In this document: positions 3,993 through 5,197 of the stretch, piece by piece | Layout: each line of letters starts with the position of its first letter | How positions within the stretch are numbered: position 1 is the first letter of the stretch | Assembly (NCBI GenBank): GCA_946613735.1 | Contig: CAMOFS010000131.1 | Span: forward strand, 1-5,197 | Reading direction: 5' to 3' | Origin: an uncultured Lachnospiraceae bacterium | GTDB lineage: Bacteria > Bacillota_A > Clostridia > Lachnospirales > Lachnospiraceae | DNA: 5,197 nucleotides | Translations under genes and position numbers: made by a program | Notes under the pieces: model-generated | The model's input: only the letters and a program-made list of their open reading frames with translations | What the model was told of the DNA's origin: nothing | Database searches by the model: none

Positions 3993-5197
3993 TTATACAG
4001 GATATGCCTTATTTTCTGTGTCTGCCTTTGCAGGATCCACACCTGTCTGCTGAGCCTGGCGATACTTGAAGAAATCAGTAGCAACCTGAGGGAACAGAGC
4101 ATATGAAAGCACGTCCTCTTCCTGCTGCTTCCACTGCTTCATCTCTTCCTCAATGGATGCAAGCTGCGGCTCTATAAGATCAGCAGGTCTGCAGGAAATG
4201 GCGTTCTTTTTGTCTTCTCCCAATACCTTGTCAACAATCTCGGGATTGAAGGGCTTAACAGTCTGACCATACTTACCTAAAAGGATATCCTTGGTCTCAT
4301 TGGTGGCAACCTTGTAGCGCTCTCCCATAAGTACATTGAACACAGCCTGTGTACCAACGATCTGTGATGAAGGTGTAACAAGGGGAGGCTCCCCCAGATC
4401 CTTACGAACTCTGGGAACCTCTTCAAGAACCTCATTGAACTTATCCTCCTTGCCCTGCTCTTTAAGCTGTGAAAGCAAGTTGGAAAGCATACCGCCGGGA
4501 ACCTGATACTGAAGGGTCTTGATGTTGACACCAAGTACCTTAGGGTTCATAAGACCGGAATCAAGGCACTCCTGGCGGATGGGAGCAAAGTACTCTCCGA
4601 TCTCACATAAAAGCTTAAGATCAAGACCTGTATCATACTCGGTACCCTTAAAGGCCTCAACCATAACCTCTGTAGCAGGCTGGGATGTACCCAGTGCGAA
4701 GGGTGACATAGCTGTGTCGATGATGTCGCAGCCTGCTTCTACAGCCTTCATAAGAGTCATGGAAGCCACACCAGAGGTGTAGTGGGTATGAAGCTCGATA
4801 GGAAGCTTGGTAGCGGACTTAAGGGCCCTGACAAGCTCATCAGCAGCCTTGGGAACCAAAAGCCCTGCCATATCCTTGATGCAGATTGAATCTGCGCCCA
4901 TGTCCTCGATACGCTTTGCAATATCCATCCAGTACTCTAAGGTATATGCATCACCCAGTGTATAGGAAAGAGCAACCTGAGCATGACCCTTTTCCTTGTT
5001 GCAGGCCTTAACAGCTGTCTCTAAGTTCCTGATATCATTGAGGCAGTCAAAGATCCTGATGATGTCAATACCGTTGGCAAGGGACTTCTGAACAAAGTAC
5101 TCTACCACGTCATCAGCATAGGGCTTGTAGCCCAGGATATTCTGTCCTCTGAAAAGCATCTGAAGCTTGGTGTTCTTAAATCCGTCACGAAGCTTTC
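3993..5197 (-). CDS. oadA: Oxaloacetate decarboxylase alpha / pyruvate carboxylase subunit B, C-terminal 400 residues
   Basis: Carboxyltransferase subunit that moves CO2 between a biotin carrier and pyruvate/oxaloacetate; the start lies beyond the right edge. The frame remains open to 5197 (LRDGFKNTKLQMLFRGQNIL), so the Met at 5159 is internal. In fragment numbering, the TIM barrel shows RIFDCLNDIRN (about 47-57), the active-site Lys in SICIKDMAGL (about 107), metal-binding His136 and His138 in ELHTHYTSG, and DTAMSPFALGTSQP (about 160-173). A conserved post-barrel region follows, with QVPGGMLSNL (about 231-240) and TPSSQIVGTQAVFNVL. The protein ends in a Lys/Gln-rich tail (TGVDPAKADTENKAYPV) with no biotin attachment motif such as EAMKM, so the carrier must be a separate polypeptide. 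In anaerobes such subunits commonly work with a Na+-pumping membrane decarboxylase. PycB, OadA and the transcarboxylase 5S subunit cannot be separated from this fragment alone. Its synonymous choice looks biased, consistent with high expression. Confidence 0.93.
   Translation of the reverse strand, partial: KLRDGFKNTKLQMLFRGQNILGYKPYADDVVEYFVQKSLANGIDIIRIFDCLNDIRNLETAVKACNKEKGHAQVALSYTLGDAYTLEYWMDIAKRIEDMGADSICIKDMAGLLVPKAADELVRALKSATKLPIELHTHYTSGVASMTLMKAVEAGCDIIDTAMSPFALGTSQPATEVMVEAFKGTEYDTGLDLKLLCEIGEYFAPIRQECLDSGLMNPKVLGVNIKTLQYQVPGGMLSNLLSQLKEQGKEDKFNEVLEEVPRVRKDLGEPPLVTPSSQIVGTQAVFNVLMGERYKVATNETKDILLGKYGQTVKPFNPEIVDKVLGEDKKNAISCRPADLIEPQLASIEEEMKQWKQQEEDVLSYALFPQVATDFFKYRQAQQTGVDPAKADTENKAYPV

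Noticed and set aside
3803..4102. Open frames on both strands across the intergenic region after the carboxyltransferase gene
   Set aside because: Composition is unlike protein (Cys/His/Thr-rich, no pattern), they cross hairpins and the end of the real gene, and no ribosome binding site was seen.
1..5197. CRISPR array, tRNA, rRNA or transposase gene
   Set aside because: No regularly spaced repeats, cloverleaf or ribosomal RNA sequence, and no recognisable transposase was seen on either strand.

Overview
This window reads as a compact stretch of a Firmicutes chromosome, most likely Lachnospiraceae (Butyrivibrio, Roseburia or Pseudobutyrivibrio-like). That placement is an inference. It rests on moderate GC, strong AGGAG-type ribosome binding sites, a CheV-type N-terminus of clostridial style, a biotin-free oxaloacetate decarboxylase alpha/pyruvate carboxylase B subunit, and a lipoprotein of a style common in that family. 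All six genes are on the minus strand, so the window reads biologically from right to left.

Layout in transcription order: (1) 5197-3993, the C-terminal 400 residues of a carboxyltransferase subunit (OadA/PycB family), whose start lies beyond the window. (2) A 202-bp intergenic region (3791-3992) rich in secondary structure: phased GTGTG motifs, a hairpin followed by T6, a nested imperfect palindrome whose outer arm competes with that hairpin, and an 11-bp perfect stem that abuts an extended -10 promoter. (3) 3790-3236, a single-pass membrane protein of unknown function. (4) A 63-bp gap filled largely by a palindromic intergenic repeat of the widespread 'GTCATCC...GAAGGATCTT' type. (5) 3172-2489, an OmpR/PhoB-type response regulator. 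(6) About 2505-1153, a sensor histidine kinase overlapping the regulator by 17 nt and probably starting at TTG. (7) 1088-252, a putative lipoprotein with an acidic low-complexity linker and a C-terminal beta-rich domain. (8) 155-1, the N-terminus of a CheV-like chemotaxis coupling protein, with a well-formed sigma-A promoter in the gap before it.

How they may work together: the unknown membrane protein, response regulator, kinase and lipoprotein are co-directional with no convincing terminator between them, and could form one envelope-sensing operon driven from the promoter near 3815. The repeat sits inside that putative operon, in the leader of the response regulator. The metabolic gene and cheV appear to be separate transcription units. 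I found no CRISPR array, tRNA, rRNA, IS transposase or convincing plus-strand gene. The most interesting material is non-coding: the stacked, mutually exclusive hairpins after the carboxyltransferase gene, the repeat inside the two-component operon, and the palindrome on the cheV -10 box.
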